From Archivesica marissinica (lineage: Eukaryota; Mollusca; Bivalvia; Venerida; Vesicomyidae): 64,000 bases of DNA. Location: positions 101,436,722-101,500,721 of the forward strand of contig CM026390.1 in NCBI GenBank assembly GCA_014843695.1, written 5' to 3'. The notes under the pieces were generated by a model that saw only the letters and a program-made list of their open reading frames with translations, had not been told where the DNA came from and made no database searches. Every line of letters begins with the position of its first letter. Positions within the stretch are counted from its first letter, which is position 1. Positions 62,001-63,966 of the stretch are shown one piece after another. The translations under genes and the position numbers were made by a program.

Positions 62001-63542
62001 AAATGTATGCATGACAAACAATTTTGCTAAACGATAATTGTACTGCGATATTGTCGACAGCAATCTGCATGACAAGTGTACTGCAATCTTCATGTCATTA
62101 TTATTCTAAGAAGACAGACAGTGATAGCATTGGTTGCGTTTGAGATCGGCTCTCTGCTCAACCAATCAGAGAGATTGAATTTGAGATTGGAGAAACGTTT
62201 GTAACCTACAGGCCTGGTGGGCTAATAAGAAATGCTAGTATTATAAATACAGTGAATACTTATTATATTTATTATATACTTATTATAATAATACAACATG
62301 CCAGCATATTAAATTAGCGATTAAAACTTGATTGTTTCAGTCTTGTGTGTGAATATCGTTCTACCTGAATTTGCACCATCATAATCATTCCTAGGCTTAG
62401 TTTCCCCGGCAACCTGCGTTTGTGGCAATGAAACATGTATACACAATCCATACCATACCAAGAGTCTACATGCATGCATGCCAAAACAAAACCTCTTTGT
62501 TTGCATAACATATTTTGGGACAGATGTTTCAGTAAATTTACGGAAATAAATACTTTCCTAATGAATTGTACACGAGATAGATATACTCATGCTCTAGATA
62601 GATGCTCCATGTAACTAGATACATGTTTCAGCTGTTGTTTATTCATAGTAAGCATAGGTTGCCGACATCAAAATCCTATATACAAATATTGTATTTTAAA
62701 ATGCACTGGAATCACCCCATCCCCACCTCCATTGCTGTCACCCCATCCCCACCTCCATTGCTGTCACCCCATCCCCACCTCCATTGCTGTCACCCCATCC
62801 CCACCTCCAGTGCTGTCCCCCATCCCCACCTCCATTGCTGTCCCCCATCCCCACCTCCATCACTGGCCCCCATCTCCACCTCCATTGCTGTCACCCCATC
62901 CCCACCTACATTGCCTGTCCCCCATCCCACCTCCATTGCTGTCCCCCATCCCACCTCCATTGCTGTCACCCCATCCTCACCTCCATTGTTGTTCATTTTA
63001 AAAACTACATATTAAATCAATATATATATATTTCTAGTTACTCCATTCTGGTATAAATACAATATCTTTTGATTTTATAGAATTTGATATTTACAAACAT
63101 CTGCCCACAACAATGCTATACAGACAGTATTAGTATATTTCCTCAGTATCCGATAAGATAACATTAGAGAATAAATAAATTACATAGGGTTATGGGTCAA
63201 ATACCATATCTGCATGTTTTAGGTCAAATACCTTCTCTTTTTAAAGAGTTTACCTTTTCTTTACAAACATTGTCATTATGTGGAACTGATTCATTTCCTC
63301 CATATATGGGCATATATTCACTCATCTAAATCCAAACCCTGACTATGCATGCTCTTCCATACTACCAGGATTCTTAACTATGTGAATCCCTGACGGTACT
63401 GCCACCCACTCCCACAATGAGGTAAACATGGCTCTAGTAAAGCTGCTTATGTACAAATGTTTACATACTTTCTGTATGCAGCTGGGTGTTTCTGCGGTAC
63501 ATGGTCAGTGGCACTAAATCCAACACTCCCCATCTCTACATC
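10968..63542 (-). CDS. PTPN13: PTPN13-like PDZ-scaffold tyrosine phosphatase, 22 exons, 5' partial
   Basis: Joined exons (5' to 3'): 63542-63469, 58946-58720, 51438-51376, 50858-50097, 48034-47938, 39205-39115, 38310-38217, 37747-37502, 35770-35556, 33139-33047, 31644-30088, 29055-28900, 22245-22057, 20942-20712, 20139-19972, 18995-18904, 18333-17492, 17195-16928, 16329-16164, 14296-14168, 11978-11916, 11027-10968. All introns are GT-AG and all phases agree, giving 1,960 codons plus TAG. Five PDZ domains (about residues 139-223, 419-503, 553-645, 1174-1258, 1367-1452) precede a PTP domain (about 1665-1955). The family is a submembranous and cytoskeletal scaffold that dephosphorylates phosphotyrosine on partners gathered by its PDZ domains. 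Recalled human PTPN13 has the same domain order and near-identical stretches such as GGVNTSV-HGGIYVK in PDZ2 and CQGPLP...FWQMIW in the phosphatase. KIND, FERM and the start codon are outside the window. All five PDZ domains keep a histidine at the first position of helix alpha-B, which predicts class I ligands. Confidence 0.95.
11210..11420 (+). mobile_element. tRNA-derived SINE, family A, degraded
   Basis: Head CATAGCACAGTGG and box B remnant GTTCGAGCCC, then ATTGTGCCCTTAGG and TCAGGAATGAGGTCTC as in the other family A copies. It lies in the last intron. Confidence 0.8.
11628..11770 (-). mobile_element. Family A SINE tail fragment, reverse
   Basis: Reverse-complement of the family A tail (CAAAACAAGTTCTTACAAC, CTCATTCCTGAT). 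The head is missing and the body is diverged. Confidence 0.65.
11916..11978 (-). CDS. PTPN13: PTPN13-like exon 21: PTP Q-loop
   Basis: Residues 1921-1941. [21 protein letters not shown] aligns with the human FDISDLVRCMRLQRHGMVQT block I recall. Gln 1939 is the conserved Q-loop glutamine that positions the hydrolytic water. Acceptor TTCTTGTAG, donor ACAAGG|GTAAGC, phase 0-0. It is only 63 bases long. Confidence 0.95.
12098..13371. repeat. 39-bp minisatellite, about 33 copies
   Basis: Units of 37-39 bp with motif AAACTCTCATTGAGGATAGT. It lies in the intron between the Q-loop and active-site exons. Length variation comes from a GTGGTTCC/GTGTTCC indel. Confidence 0.97.
13380..14007. repeat. 30-bp minisatellite, about 21 copies
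   Basis: Motif GTCTGTGTATATGACATGTG, directly adjoining the 39-bp array. Being 10 codons long and stop-free, it gives long ORFs on both strands that are not genes. Confidence 0.97.
14168..14296 (-). CDS. PTPN13: PTPN13-like exon 20: PTP active site
   Basis: Residues 1878-1920. [15 protein letters not shown] is the signature H-C-X5-R-(S/T), with nucleophile Cys 1895 and Arg 1901, so the enzyme is predicted to be active. [17 protein letters not shown] is the following helix. Acceptor TATTTCAG, donor GAG|GTTAGT, phase 0-0. The acceptor lies at the edge of a 71-bp array whose truncated last unit supplies the sequence just upstream of it. Confidence 0.97.
14297..15826. repeat. 71-bp minisatellite, about 21 copies
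   Basis: Motif AGGACAATTCCTGGCATCAA. It fills the intron before the active-site exon right up to its acceptor. The last unit is cut at AAATATACACC and its minus-strand form provides the TATTTCAG acceptor context. Confidence 0.97.
15827..16213. repeat. 59-bp minisatellite made from the WPD exon's 3' end, about 6 copies
   Basis: Each unit contains, on the minus strand, coding sequence for [17 protein letters not shown] and the donor CTGCAG|GTTAGT. Exon ends would fall at 16164, 16105, 16046, 15987, 15928 and 15869, exactly 59 bases apart. The last has GTCAGT. Confidence 0.97.
16164..16329 (-). CDS. PTPN13: PTPN13-like exon 19: PTP domain with WPD loop
   Basis: Residues 1822-1877. [19 protein letters not shown] leads to [19 protein letters not shown]. 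Asp 1865 of WPD is the general acid of catalysis. Acceptor CTCTTACAG, donor CTGCAG|GTTAGT, phase 2 to 0. The distance from WPD to the active-site block in the next exon equals that recalled for human PTPN13. The last about 53 bases of the exon and the donor form the unit of a 59-bp array with five further donors (after 16105, 16046, 15987, 15928, 15869). The first donor is chosen because the others shift the frame or meet a stop. Confidence 0.96.
16499..16650 (-). mobile_element. tRNA-derived SINE, family C
   Basis: Reverse orientation: the core GGAAACCGGAGTACCCGGAG is followed by a tRNA-like head whose reverse reads TTAGCGCACTCA and AACCCGGGTTCGGTC. A second copy lies near 19281. Confidence 0.75.
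16928..17195 (-). CDS. PTPN13: PTPN13-like exon 18: PTP core, substrate-loop side
   Basis: Residues 1733-1821. DANRVRL completes the KNRF-LPYD block, DYINAS is the conserved core strand, [17 protein letters not shown] is nearly the human PTPN13 form, and VKCHRYWPD is the conserved C-RYWP motif. Acceptor GATTTTACAG, donor CATGG|GTAAGT, phase 1 to 2. The joined text across both junctions has the expected PTP spacing. Confidence 0.96.
17492..18333 (-). CDS. PTPN13: PTPN13-like exon 17: acidic linker and N-terminal helices of the PTP domain
   Basis: Residues 1452-1732. The first two thirds are acidic and probably disordered ([27 protein letters not shown]) with a possible helix [16 protein letters not shown] that resembles an acidic helix I recall before the human PTP domain. 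[15 protein letters not shown] to [11 protein letters not shown] forms the helical lead-in. [10 protein letters not shown] (Tyr split into the next exon) is the phosphotyrosine-recognition loop, usually KNRY-xN-(I/V)LPYD. Here the usual Tyr is Phe (residue 1727). Acceptor TTATTTCAG, donor CCAT|GTAAGT, phase 2 to 1. Confidence 0.94.
18637..18877. mobile_element. TTAA-flanked MITE (piggyBac-like), family P
   Basis: Flanked by TTAA on both sides, with terminal inverted repeats CCC(T/A)TTCAACACC. Inside is a strong palindrome around GATGAGCCGGCTCG and CGAGCCGTCTCATC. TTAA targets and CCC ends fit piggyBac-type non-autonomous elements, which is inference. There is no transposase. Confidence 0.8.
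18904..18995 (-). CDS. PTPN13: PTPN13-like exon 16: end of PDZ5
   Basis: Residues 1422-1451 plus two bases. [18 protein letters not shown] begins helix alpha-B with His at the first position. By recollection the human PDZ5 has Leu there (MTLEEV), so ligand class may differ. GRLSLTVS is the last strand. Acceptor GTTTTTCAG, donor TCTAG|GTAATT, phase 0 to 2. Confidence 0.92.
19230..19447 (-). mobile_element. tRNA-derived SINE, family C, with family A-like tail
   Basis: Reverse orientation. It shows CCAGAGTACCCGG and then a tRNA-like head with box B GGGTCCGATCC and box A TAGCGTAGTGG on the minus strand. The left end carries the AACAACTTATATTAATCACTC tail shared with family A, so the two families may share a 3' end. 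Confidence 0.75.
19551..19834 (-). mobile_element. tRNA-derived SINE, family B
   Basis: Reverse copy. The minus strand reads ACAGACGGATCTGTA, a tRNA-like head and box B GGTTCGATCCCC, then CAGTCTTTCAGATGGGAC and an end with TATGGGCAACCGGTAGCG. Four relatives are in the window. Confidence 0.85.
19972..20139 (-). CDS. PTPN13: PTPN13-like exon 15: PDZ5, first part
   Basis: Residues 1366-1421. [19 protein letters not shown] contains the carboxylate loop [21 protein letters not shown] and QVGDKILQ follow. Acceptor TTTTCTTCAG, donor CTTCAG|GTGAAA, phase 0-0. It runs into [10 protein letters not shown] of the next exon, forming the canonical GDKIL-x-(I/V)NG turn. A reverse-oriented tRNA-derived SINE ends about 140 bases downstream of the donor. 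Confidence 0.94.
20712..20942 (-). CDS. PTPN13: PTPN13-like exon 14: acidic insert between PDZ4 and PDZ5
   Basis: Residues 1289-1365, 77 codons in phase 0-0. [20 protein letters not shown] is strongly acidic. [16 protein letters not shown] looks like a short amphipathic helix. The rest is Lys/Ser/His-rich and hydrophilic. As I recall, PDZ4 and PDZ5 are almost adjacent in human PTPN13, so this exon lengthens the spacer. Acceptor TTGTACAG, donor GGCGAG|GTATGG. Skipping it would keep the frame and bring PDZ4 close to PDZ5. Confidence 0.88.
20943..21380. other. Intron segment with T-rich run
   Basis: No exon seen. It contains a (GT)/(T)n stretch at 21047-21095 and three copies of a 16-bp unit (TATAATGGACAAGT) at 21281-21322. 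Confidence 0.6.
21381..21751. repeat. 26-bp minisatellite, about 14 copies
   Basis: Motif AGAAACATACAGCGTGATTT. Copies are almost perfect (C/T changes in only two units), which suggests recent expansion. Confidence 0.97.
21890..22056. repeat. 61-bp duplication of PDZ4 exon end and donor
   Basis: The PDZ4 exon end with donor CAACAG|GTAAGA (exon end 22057) recurs as an exact copy with exon end at 21996. A diverged third copy is at about 21900-21980. Confidence 0.9.
22057..22245 (-). CDS. PTPN13: PTPN13-like exon 13: end of PDZ4
   Basis: Residues 1226-1288. [18 protein letters not shown] gives the start of helix alpha-B with the class I His, and [10 protein letters not shown] the last strand. 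A linker ending GSDDLQQ follows. Acceptor ACTTGTAG, donor CAACAG|GTAAGA. The last part of the exon and this donor are repeated 61 bp downstream (second donor after 21996). Using the second donor brings an in-frame TGA, so the first is taken as the real one. Confidence 0.94.
22440..27698. repeat. 26-bp minisatellite, about 200 copies
   Basis: Unit TCTTCTCCTATTATAGCTTA plus TAGATG, with variants GAGG, TATG and CATG. Shorter units lacking TCTT cluster near 22800-23000. It occupies most of the PDZ4 intron. On the minus strand, the sense strand of the gene, each unit holds a purine run GGAGAAGA. Confidence 0.98.
27699..28659. other. Intron segment, nothing coding recognised
   Basis: It includes a 68-bp duplication (CAGAATGAACAATACAAG at 27982 and 28060 region). 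The plus-strand ORFs at 27710-27955 and 28016-28204 have no recognisable protein features. Confidence 0.5.
28660..28866 (+). mobile_element. tRNA-derived SINE with family A-like tail
   Basis: A different tRNA-like head (CACGGTGTAATGGATATGG, box B-like AGTTTGAGCCCC) is joined to a tail with GAGAGCGATTAAT and TTGTTTCACAATCGA, like family A. It ends about 35 bases from the PDZ4 exon donor. Confidence 0.7.
28900..29055 (-). CDS. PTPN13: PTPN13-like exon 12: PDZ4, first part
   Basis: Residues 1174-1225. [21 protein letters not shown] carries the GLGF loop. [17 protein letters not shown] and KTGDKLIM follow. Recalled human PDZ4 reads GCYVHDVIQDPAKSDG and KPGDRLIKVN, a close match. Acceptor AATTTGTAG, donor ATCATG|GTATAT, phase 0-0. 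The intron after it is about 6.65 kb, of which 5.26 kb is a 26-bp tandem array. Confidence 0.95.
29056..29702. other. Intron segment, nothing recognised
   Basis: Single-copy AT-rich DNA between the PDZ4 exon and a SINE-like repeat. No exon or tandem array seen. Confidence 0.5.
29703..29948 (-). mobile_element. Probable tRNA-derived SINE, reverse
   Basis: The minus strand begins CTGCCTCCGTGGTCGAGTGG, like a tRNA box A of the Leu/Ser type, followed by a GC-richer body that differs from the surroundings. It is a single copy here, so family status is inferred. Confidence 0.55.
30088..31644 (-). CDS. PTPN13: PTPN13-like exon 11: large acidic linker between PDZ3 and PDZ4
   Basis: Residues 655-1173, the longest exon (519 codons). 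It has no folded domain. A proline-rich run ([13 protein letters not shown], near residue 720) could bind SH3 or WW domains. Three in-frame copies of a 21-residue unit containing [17 protein letters not shown] lie near residues 800-865. The second half is very rich in Asp and Glu ([18 protein letters not shown]), written largely as GAT codons. It ends PIRIE, which joins EFVVTLTK of PDZ4. Acceptor TTTATTTCAG, donor GAG|GTAAGT, phase 0-0. Plus-strand ORFs opposite it are shadows of the GAT repeats. Confidence 0.93.
31014..31205 (-). repeat. 63-bp in-frame coding repeat, 3 copies
   Basis: It lies inside the large acidic exon. Three nearly identical copies on the minus strand encode [17 protein letters not shown] units. 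The length is a multiple of three, so copy number can change without breaking the protein. Confidence 0.95.
31722..32010 (+). mobile_element. tRNA-derived SINE, family B
   Basis: Full-length forward copy: TAGTCCAGTGGTAACCC (box A), GGTTCGATCCCC (box B), then CAGTCTTTCAGATGGGAC, and an end TAAATAAACGTAAAAC. It lies about 80 bases from the acidic exon's acceptor. Confidence 0.88.
32106..32342. repeat. 33-bp tandem repeat, 5 copies, with an inverted copy
   Basis: Motif AAGATATAGAGGATATTTGT in direct copies to 32264. At 32312-32342 the reverse complement (CTTACACTAATAAACACAAA) appears, so the RNA could fold into a hairpin. Confidence 0.9.
32539..32826 (-). mobile_element. tRNA-derived SINE, family B
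   Basis: Full-length reverse copy, opposite in orientation to the copy at 31722-32010 and about 530 bases away. GGGTCAGACGGGGGATCGCA and ATTACCAGTCCAGCG mark the head. Confidence 0.87.
33047..33139 (-). CDS. PTPN13: PTPN13-like exon 10: end of PDZ3
   Basis: Residues 624-654. [18 protein letters not shown] completes helix alpha-B and the last strand, then [13 protein letters not shown]. Recalled human PDZ3 ends LLLCRPPPGVLPEID, so even the tail is conserved in style. Acceptor CATATTACAG, donor CAGCTG|GTAAGC, phase 0-0. The frame-preserving length and the fit to the preceding helix support the call. Confidence 0.92.
33217..33990. repeat. 50-bp minisatellite, about 15 copies
   Basis: Motif ACATCGTGGGTATATACACA. 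A few units lack the TATATA segment. Confidence 0.97.
33991..35173. repeat. 35-bp minisatellite, about 34 copies
   Basis: Motif GTGTCTGTAGATCCACTGAG. Because 35 is not a multiple of three and no unit creates a stop, all three minus-strand frames stay open for long stretches, giving spurious ORFs of up to 374 codons. Confidence 0.97.
35196..35475. repeat. 42-bp minisatellite, about 6 copies
   Basis: Motif CCAGTTAAATATACAAGGAT, ending about 80 bases downstream (in gene sense) of the PDZ3 exon donor. Three arrays therefore follow one another in this single intron. Confidence 0.95.
35556..35770 (-). CDS. PTPN13: PTPN13-like exon 9: PDZ3, first two thirds
   Basis: Residues 552-623. [18 protein letters not shown] contains the GLGF carboxylate loop. 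The long beta-B/beta-C insertion ([13 protein letters not shown]) and [17 protein letters not shown] match the unusual human PDZ3, which I recall as [24 protein letters not shown] and GLTHN begin helix alpha-B. Two GT donors are four bases apart. AAT|GTACGT is chosen because it keeps phase 0 and gives a helix of normal length (THNETMSRLR). The other, GTAC|GTATAT, breaks the frame. Confidence 0.93.
36065..36621. repeat. 22-bp minisatellite, about 25 copies
   Basis: Motif CCTCCCGACACACTCTGTAT with TAC, TTC or TGC endings. The minus strand reads GGGAGG, a purine-rich motif. Confidence 0.97.
36632..37437. mobile_element. Non-autonomous DNA transposon (MITE), family Q
   Basis: Terminal inverted repeats GGGATGGCAACGAAT and its reverse complement, each next to TA, with subterminal GAATATTCG repeats. 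The length is 806 bases and no transposase ORF is present. Superfamily is unresolved: TA flanks suggest Tc1/mariner, while the TAGGG ends could also be hAT, but an 8-bp target repeat is not clear. Internally a 32-bp segment (CATTGCCAACCATTGTGG) is duplicated at 36787-36850. Confidence 0.75.
37502..37747 (-). CDS. PTPN13: PTPN13-like exon 8: end of PDZ2 and PDZ2-PDZ3 linker
   Basis: Residues 470-551. [24 protein letters not shown] gives beta-D/E and helix alpha-B of PDZ2, with the class I His in FTHRQAI, and CKLLVER is the last strand. A Ser-rich linker follows ([19 protein letters not shown]), ending DVYDIFTTE, which runs into ENTYAINL of PDZ3 much as human PTPN13 reads VTEENTFEVKL. Acceptor TTTATAG, donor GAAG|GTAAAT, phase 1-1. 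Confidence 0.94.
37889..38156 (-). mobile_element. tRNA-derived SINE, family B
   Basis: Reverse copy with an internal deletion near 37937 (GAGCGAAGAGACTAG instead of the longer form). The head reads GGGTCAGACGGGGGATCGCA. It lies in the PDZ2 intron. Confidence 0.86.
38217..38310 (-). CDS. PTPN13: PTPN13-like exon 7: middle of PDZ2
   Basis: Residues 439-469. [18 protein letters not shown] is nearly identical to the human PTPN13 PDZ2 segment I recall and is the strongest single clue to orthology. [12 protein letters not shown] follows and leads to GDRIL in the next exon. Acceptor TTATTGTAG, donor CAAG|GTAACC, phase 0 to 1. The donor lies about 60 bases from a reverse-oriented tRNA-derived SINE. 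Confidence 0.95.
38486..38967. mobile_element. Non-autonomous DNA transposon (MITE), family Q
   Basis: The same ends as 36632-37437 (GGGATGTCAACGAATATTCG at the left, ATTCGTTGCCATCCC at the right), with TA at both sides. It is 482 bases long with a different interior. Confidence 0.72.
38968..39093. mobile_element. Family P MITE, right half only
   Basis: From CTATTTTTAGAT to TTGAATGGGTTAA it matches the right half of the copy at 18637-18877. It begins exactly where the family Q element ends. Confidence 0.75.
39115..39205 (-). CDS. PTPN13: PTPN13-like exon 6: start of PDZ2
   Basis: Residues 408-438. [12 protein letters not shown] leads into the first strands of PDZ2: [10 protein letters not shown], then the carboxylate loop in GSFGLNVT, completed by GG at the start of the next exon. 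Recalled human PDZ2 reads FEVELAKNDNSLGISVTGG here. Acceptor GTTTTCAG, donor GTCACA|GTATGT. It starts with the single base that completes the split Ser codon and ends in phase 0. Confidence 0.93.
39318..41468. repeat. 16-bp minisatellite, about 135 copies
   Basis: Unit CATACCTACACATCGT or CATCAT variants. An extra CATACCTAGT step recurs at intervals and marks a larger repeat of several units. Near 41040-41260 the units become perfectly uniform. Confidence 0.97.
41536..41747 (+). mobile_element. Family B SINE, headless
   Basis: It starts at GACCCTAATAAAATTAAC, just after where the tRNA-like head would end, and continues to TAAATAAACGTAAAAC. The 5' truncation is typical of incomplete reverse transcription. 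Confidence 0.8.
41897..47961. repeat. 33-bp minisatellite made from the exon 5 end and its 5' splice site, about 183 copies
   Basis: On the minus strand each unit reads CTCCTACAAACACAGTCC, then AACCAG|GTAACTGCA or a variant. The first 24 bases equal the end of the exon at 47938-48034 and the next nine the start of its intron. CAG|GTAAC is kept in nearly every unit. A few single-base losses (43261, 43555, 46852) shift the 11-codon plus-strand period, ending very long spurious ORFs of up to 1,038 codons. Confidence 0.98.
47938..48034 (-). CDS. PTPN13: PTPN13-like exon 5: linker between PDZ1 and PDZ2
   Basis: Residues 376-407, an acidic segment ([13 protein letters not shown]) followed by [10 protein letters not shown]. 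Acceptor TTGAATTCAG, donor CCAACCAG|GTAACT. It starts in phase 1 and ends in phase 2, matching both neighbours exactly. The last 24 bases of this exon and the first nine of the intron form the unit of the 33-bp array that fills the next 6 kb, so the exon's own donor is the first of about 183 near-identical donors. Reading through it meets TAA at once (ACC AGG TAA). Confidence 0.88.
48078..48400 (-). mobile_element. Family A SINE tail fragments, reverse
   Basis: Two reverse pieces: AGCTCTATTGTGAAACTC with GACCTCATTCCTGATG, and then TTGCGAAGTAAGTTCTAAC with GGAATCCATTGCCATGATGG. They look like a nested or duplicated insertion without heads. Confidence 0.6.
48468..48748. repeat. 19-bp minisatellite, about 14 copies
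   Basis: Motif GTTTCTGTTAATGATAGAT with several A/G variants. Confidence 0.93.
48749..49479. other. Intron segment, nothing recognised
   Basis: Single-copy DNA between PDZ1 and its downstream linker exon. No exon signals found. Confidence 0.5.
49480..49844. repeat. 21-bp minisatellite, about 17 copies
   Basis: Motif CTGGGCTTCCACCCCGGAAT. It is GC-richer than its surroundings. Both strands are open in several frames, giving spurious ORFs. Confidence 0.95.
50097..50858 (-). CDS. PTPN13: PTPN13-like exon 4: PDZ1 and following linker
   Basis: Residues 122-375. A complete PDZ domain lies in a single exon: beta-A EVFEVIL, carboxylate-binding loop GIGI in [20 protein letters not shown], then [15 protein letters not shown], and helix alpha-[11 protein letters not shown], whose first His predicts class I C-terminal peptide binding. 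Recalled human PDZ1 has LGIFISSV and KPGDRLISVN at the same places. About 150 hydrophilic residues follow, with a basic RRRE stretch and Ser/Asp/Lys-rich segments, probably disordered. Acceptor TACTTACAG, donor GACG|GTAAGC, phase 1-1. Confidence 0.95.
50983..51212 (+). mobile_element. tRNA-derived SINE, family A, best preserved copy
   Basis: Head GTGATAGCGCAGTGGTAGCG, box B GGTTCGAGCCC, ATTGTGCCCTTAG, a body with GATGGATTCCATCAGGAATG, and tail TTGTTTCGCAATCGAGC. It lies 120 bases upstream of the PDZ1 exon. Confidence 0.9.
51376..51438 (-). CDS. PTPN13: PTPN13-like exon 3 of window (linker before PDZ1)
   Basis: Residues 101-121, a 63-base exon in phase 1-1 encoding [20 protein letters not shown]. 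The acceptor is TTTCATAG and the donor GCA|GTAAGT. The RSMDM pattern resembles a Ser/Arg phosphorylation-type linker that I recall upstream of PDZ1 in vertebrate PTPN13, a weak comparison. Because the exon is a multiple of three with matching phases, skipping it would keep the frame, so it could be a cassette exon. Confidence 0.75.
51439..52205. other. Intron segment, nothing recognised
   Basis: AT-rich single-copy DNA before the 55-bp array. No exon with matching phase was found. Confidence 0.5.
52206..56990. repeat. 55-bp minisatellite, about 90 copies, with a 110-bp higher-order block
   Basis: Motif TATATCAGCCTTGTACTTTC followed by ATATCTACTCTCCATGTATC. Shorter units lack ATATCTACTC or TTCATAT. 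From about 56281 to 56980 the units alternate strictly between ATTGCCCTCACATGC and ATTGACCTCACATGC, giving six nearly perfect 110-bp dimers. Confidence 0.98.
56991..57602. other. Intron segment, nothing recognised
   Basis: AT-rich and single-copy, between the 55-bp array and a SINE. Confidence 0.5.
57603..57801 (+). mobile_element. tRNA-derived SINE, family A, head damaged
   Basis: It reads GTCGTGATAACGTGTTCG, so the box A region is deleted, then GGTTCAAGCCC, TCAGGAATGAGGTCTCGAG and TTGTTTCGCAATCGAGC. Confidence 0.85.
57802..58719. other. Intron segment, nothing recognised
   Basis: No phase-compatible exon seen. The plus-strand ORF at 58450-58662 has no recognisable features. Confidence 0.5.
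58720..58946 (-). CDS. PTPN13: PTPN13-like exon 2 of window (FERM-PDZ1 linker)
   Basis: Residues 25-100, an unstructured-looking linker rich in Pro, Ser, Thr and Ala. It opens with [16 protein letters not shown] and continues into an acidic stretch [16 protein letters not shown]. The acceptor TTTTGTTTAG is good. The donor TAG|GTTTGC is weak, but it is the only choice that keeps phase 1 with the next exon and avoids the in-frame TGA a few codons on. A 20-bp tandem array starts within about 25 bases upstream of the acceptor. PPPY could bind a WW domain, which is inference only. Confidence 0.75.
58970..59835. repeat. 20-bp minisatellite, about 43 copies
   Basis: Motif GTAGTCAGTTTGTTATCATT with TGTCATT, CATTATA and AAGTT variants. 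It begins just upstream of the exon 2 acceptor. Confidence 0.97.
60166..61262. repeat. 26-bp minisatellite, about 42 copies
   Basis: Motif GATGGCACAGTAGAGATAGG plus ATGTTT. T/A and GTGTG variants are dispersed. ORFs of up to 389 codons on the minus strand are products of the period. Confidence 0.97.
61265..61462 (-). mobile_element. Probable tRNA-derived SINE, reverse
   Basis: The minus strand begins TGTGCCAATGTGGTCTAGTG, a tRNA box A-like sequence, and continues with GGTCTAAATCCCACTTGGG in the box B position. The copy directly abuts the 26-bp array. Confidence 0.55.
61463..62704. other. Intron segment, nothing recognised
   Basis: Single-copy AT-rich intron DNA. A splice-flanked 49-base ORF at 62365-62413 was considered and rejected because it breaks the frame. 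Confidence 0.5.
62705..62994. repeat. 26-bp C-rich minisatellite, about 11 copies
   Basis: Motif CCCCATCCCCACCTCCATTG. The minus strand is G-rich with GGGG runs. Confidence 0.95.
63469..63542 (-). CDS. PTPN13: PTPN13-like exon 1 of window (FERM-PDZ1 linker)
   Basis: Residues 1-24 plus two bases. The peptide starts [15 protein letters not shown] and has no recognised domain. It should lie between the FERM domain and PDZ1. The acceptor is TTGAACAG and the donor AGAAA|GTATGT. It ends in phase 2, and the next exon supplies the one base needed to complete an Asn codon, which is the main support for the call. The exon start and its acceptor lie in a 72-bp tandem duplication, so an equivalent acceptor sits 72 bases upstream with an open frame between the two. 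Confidence 0.75.
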
Positions 63543-63664
63543 CTGTTCAATAAATAAACACACTTCCATTATGATATAATATAATAGTCTTGCAACACTC
63601 CCCATCTCTACATCCTGTTCAATAAATAAACACACTTCCATTATGATATAATATAATAGTCTTG
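63521..63664. repeat. 72-bp tandem duplication spanning the exon 1 acceptor
   Basis: Copies start at 63521 and 63593, nearly identical. On the minus strand each holds TTGAACAG followed by the first about 20 bases of the exon. The interval is 24 codons with no stop. Confidence 0.93.
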
Positions 63665-63727
63665 CAATACTCACGATCGAAATACATTTTTCTTCAAACA
63701 AATCATTCTACAGCAGATGGAGTTCAT

Positions 63728-63966
63728 TTAACCTATTCAACACTACACACCTCTAAATAGACTTACAAAAAGTGTAGATCCAGATGAGCTGGCTCATGAC
63801 GAGCCATCTCATCAGGATCTGCACTTTTTGCCAGTAAAATTACTATTTTTAGATAATATTACCCATTTTGATAAATGAACTGGTCCAAAGGTAATTTTCT
63901 TTAATTTATTGGTCTAAAATTATCATGCACCAGTCCATGTCAGTTACTTGGTGTTGAATGGGTTAC
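63728..63966. mobile_element. TTAA-flanked MITE, family P
   Basis: Left end TTAACCTATTCAACAC, right end GGTGTTGAATGGGTTAC (last base changed from A), with the internal palindrome around GATGAGCTGGCTCATG. It is a relative of the element at 18637-18877. Confidence 0.78.

Noticed and set aside
62365..62413. Possible 49-base exon (CAAACGCAG acceptor, AATTCAG|GTAGAA donor) coding [16 protein letters not shown]
   Set aside because: Exons 63469-63542 and 58720-58946 already join in matching phase. Inserting 49 bases would break the frame.
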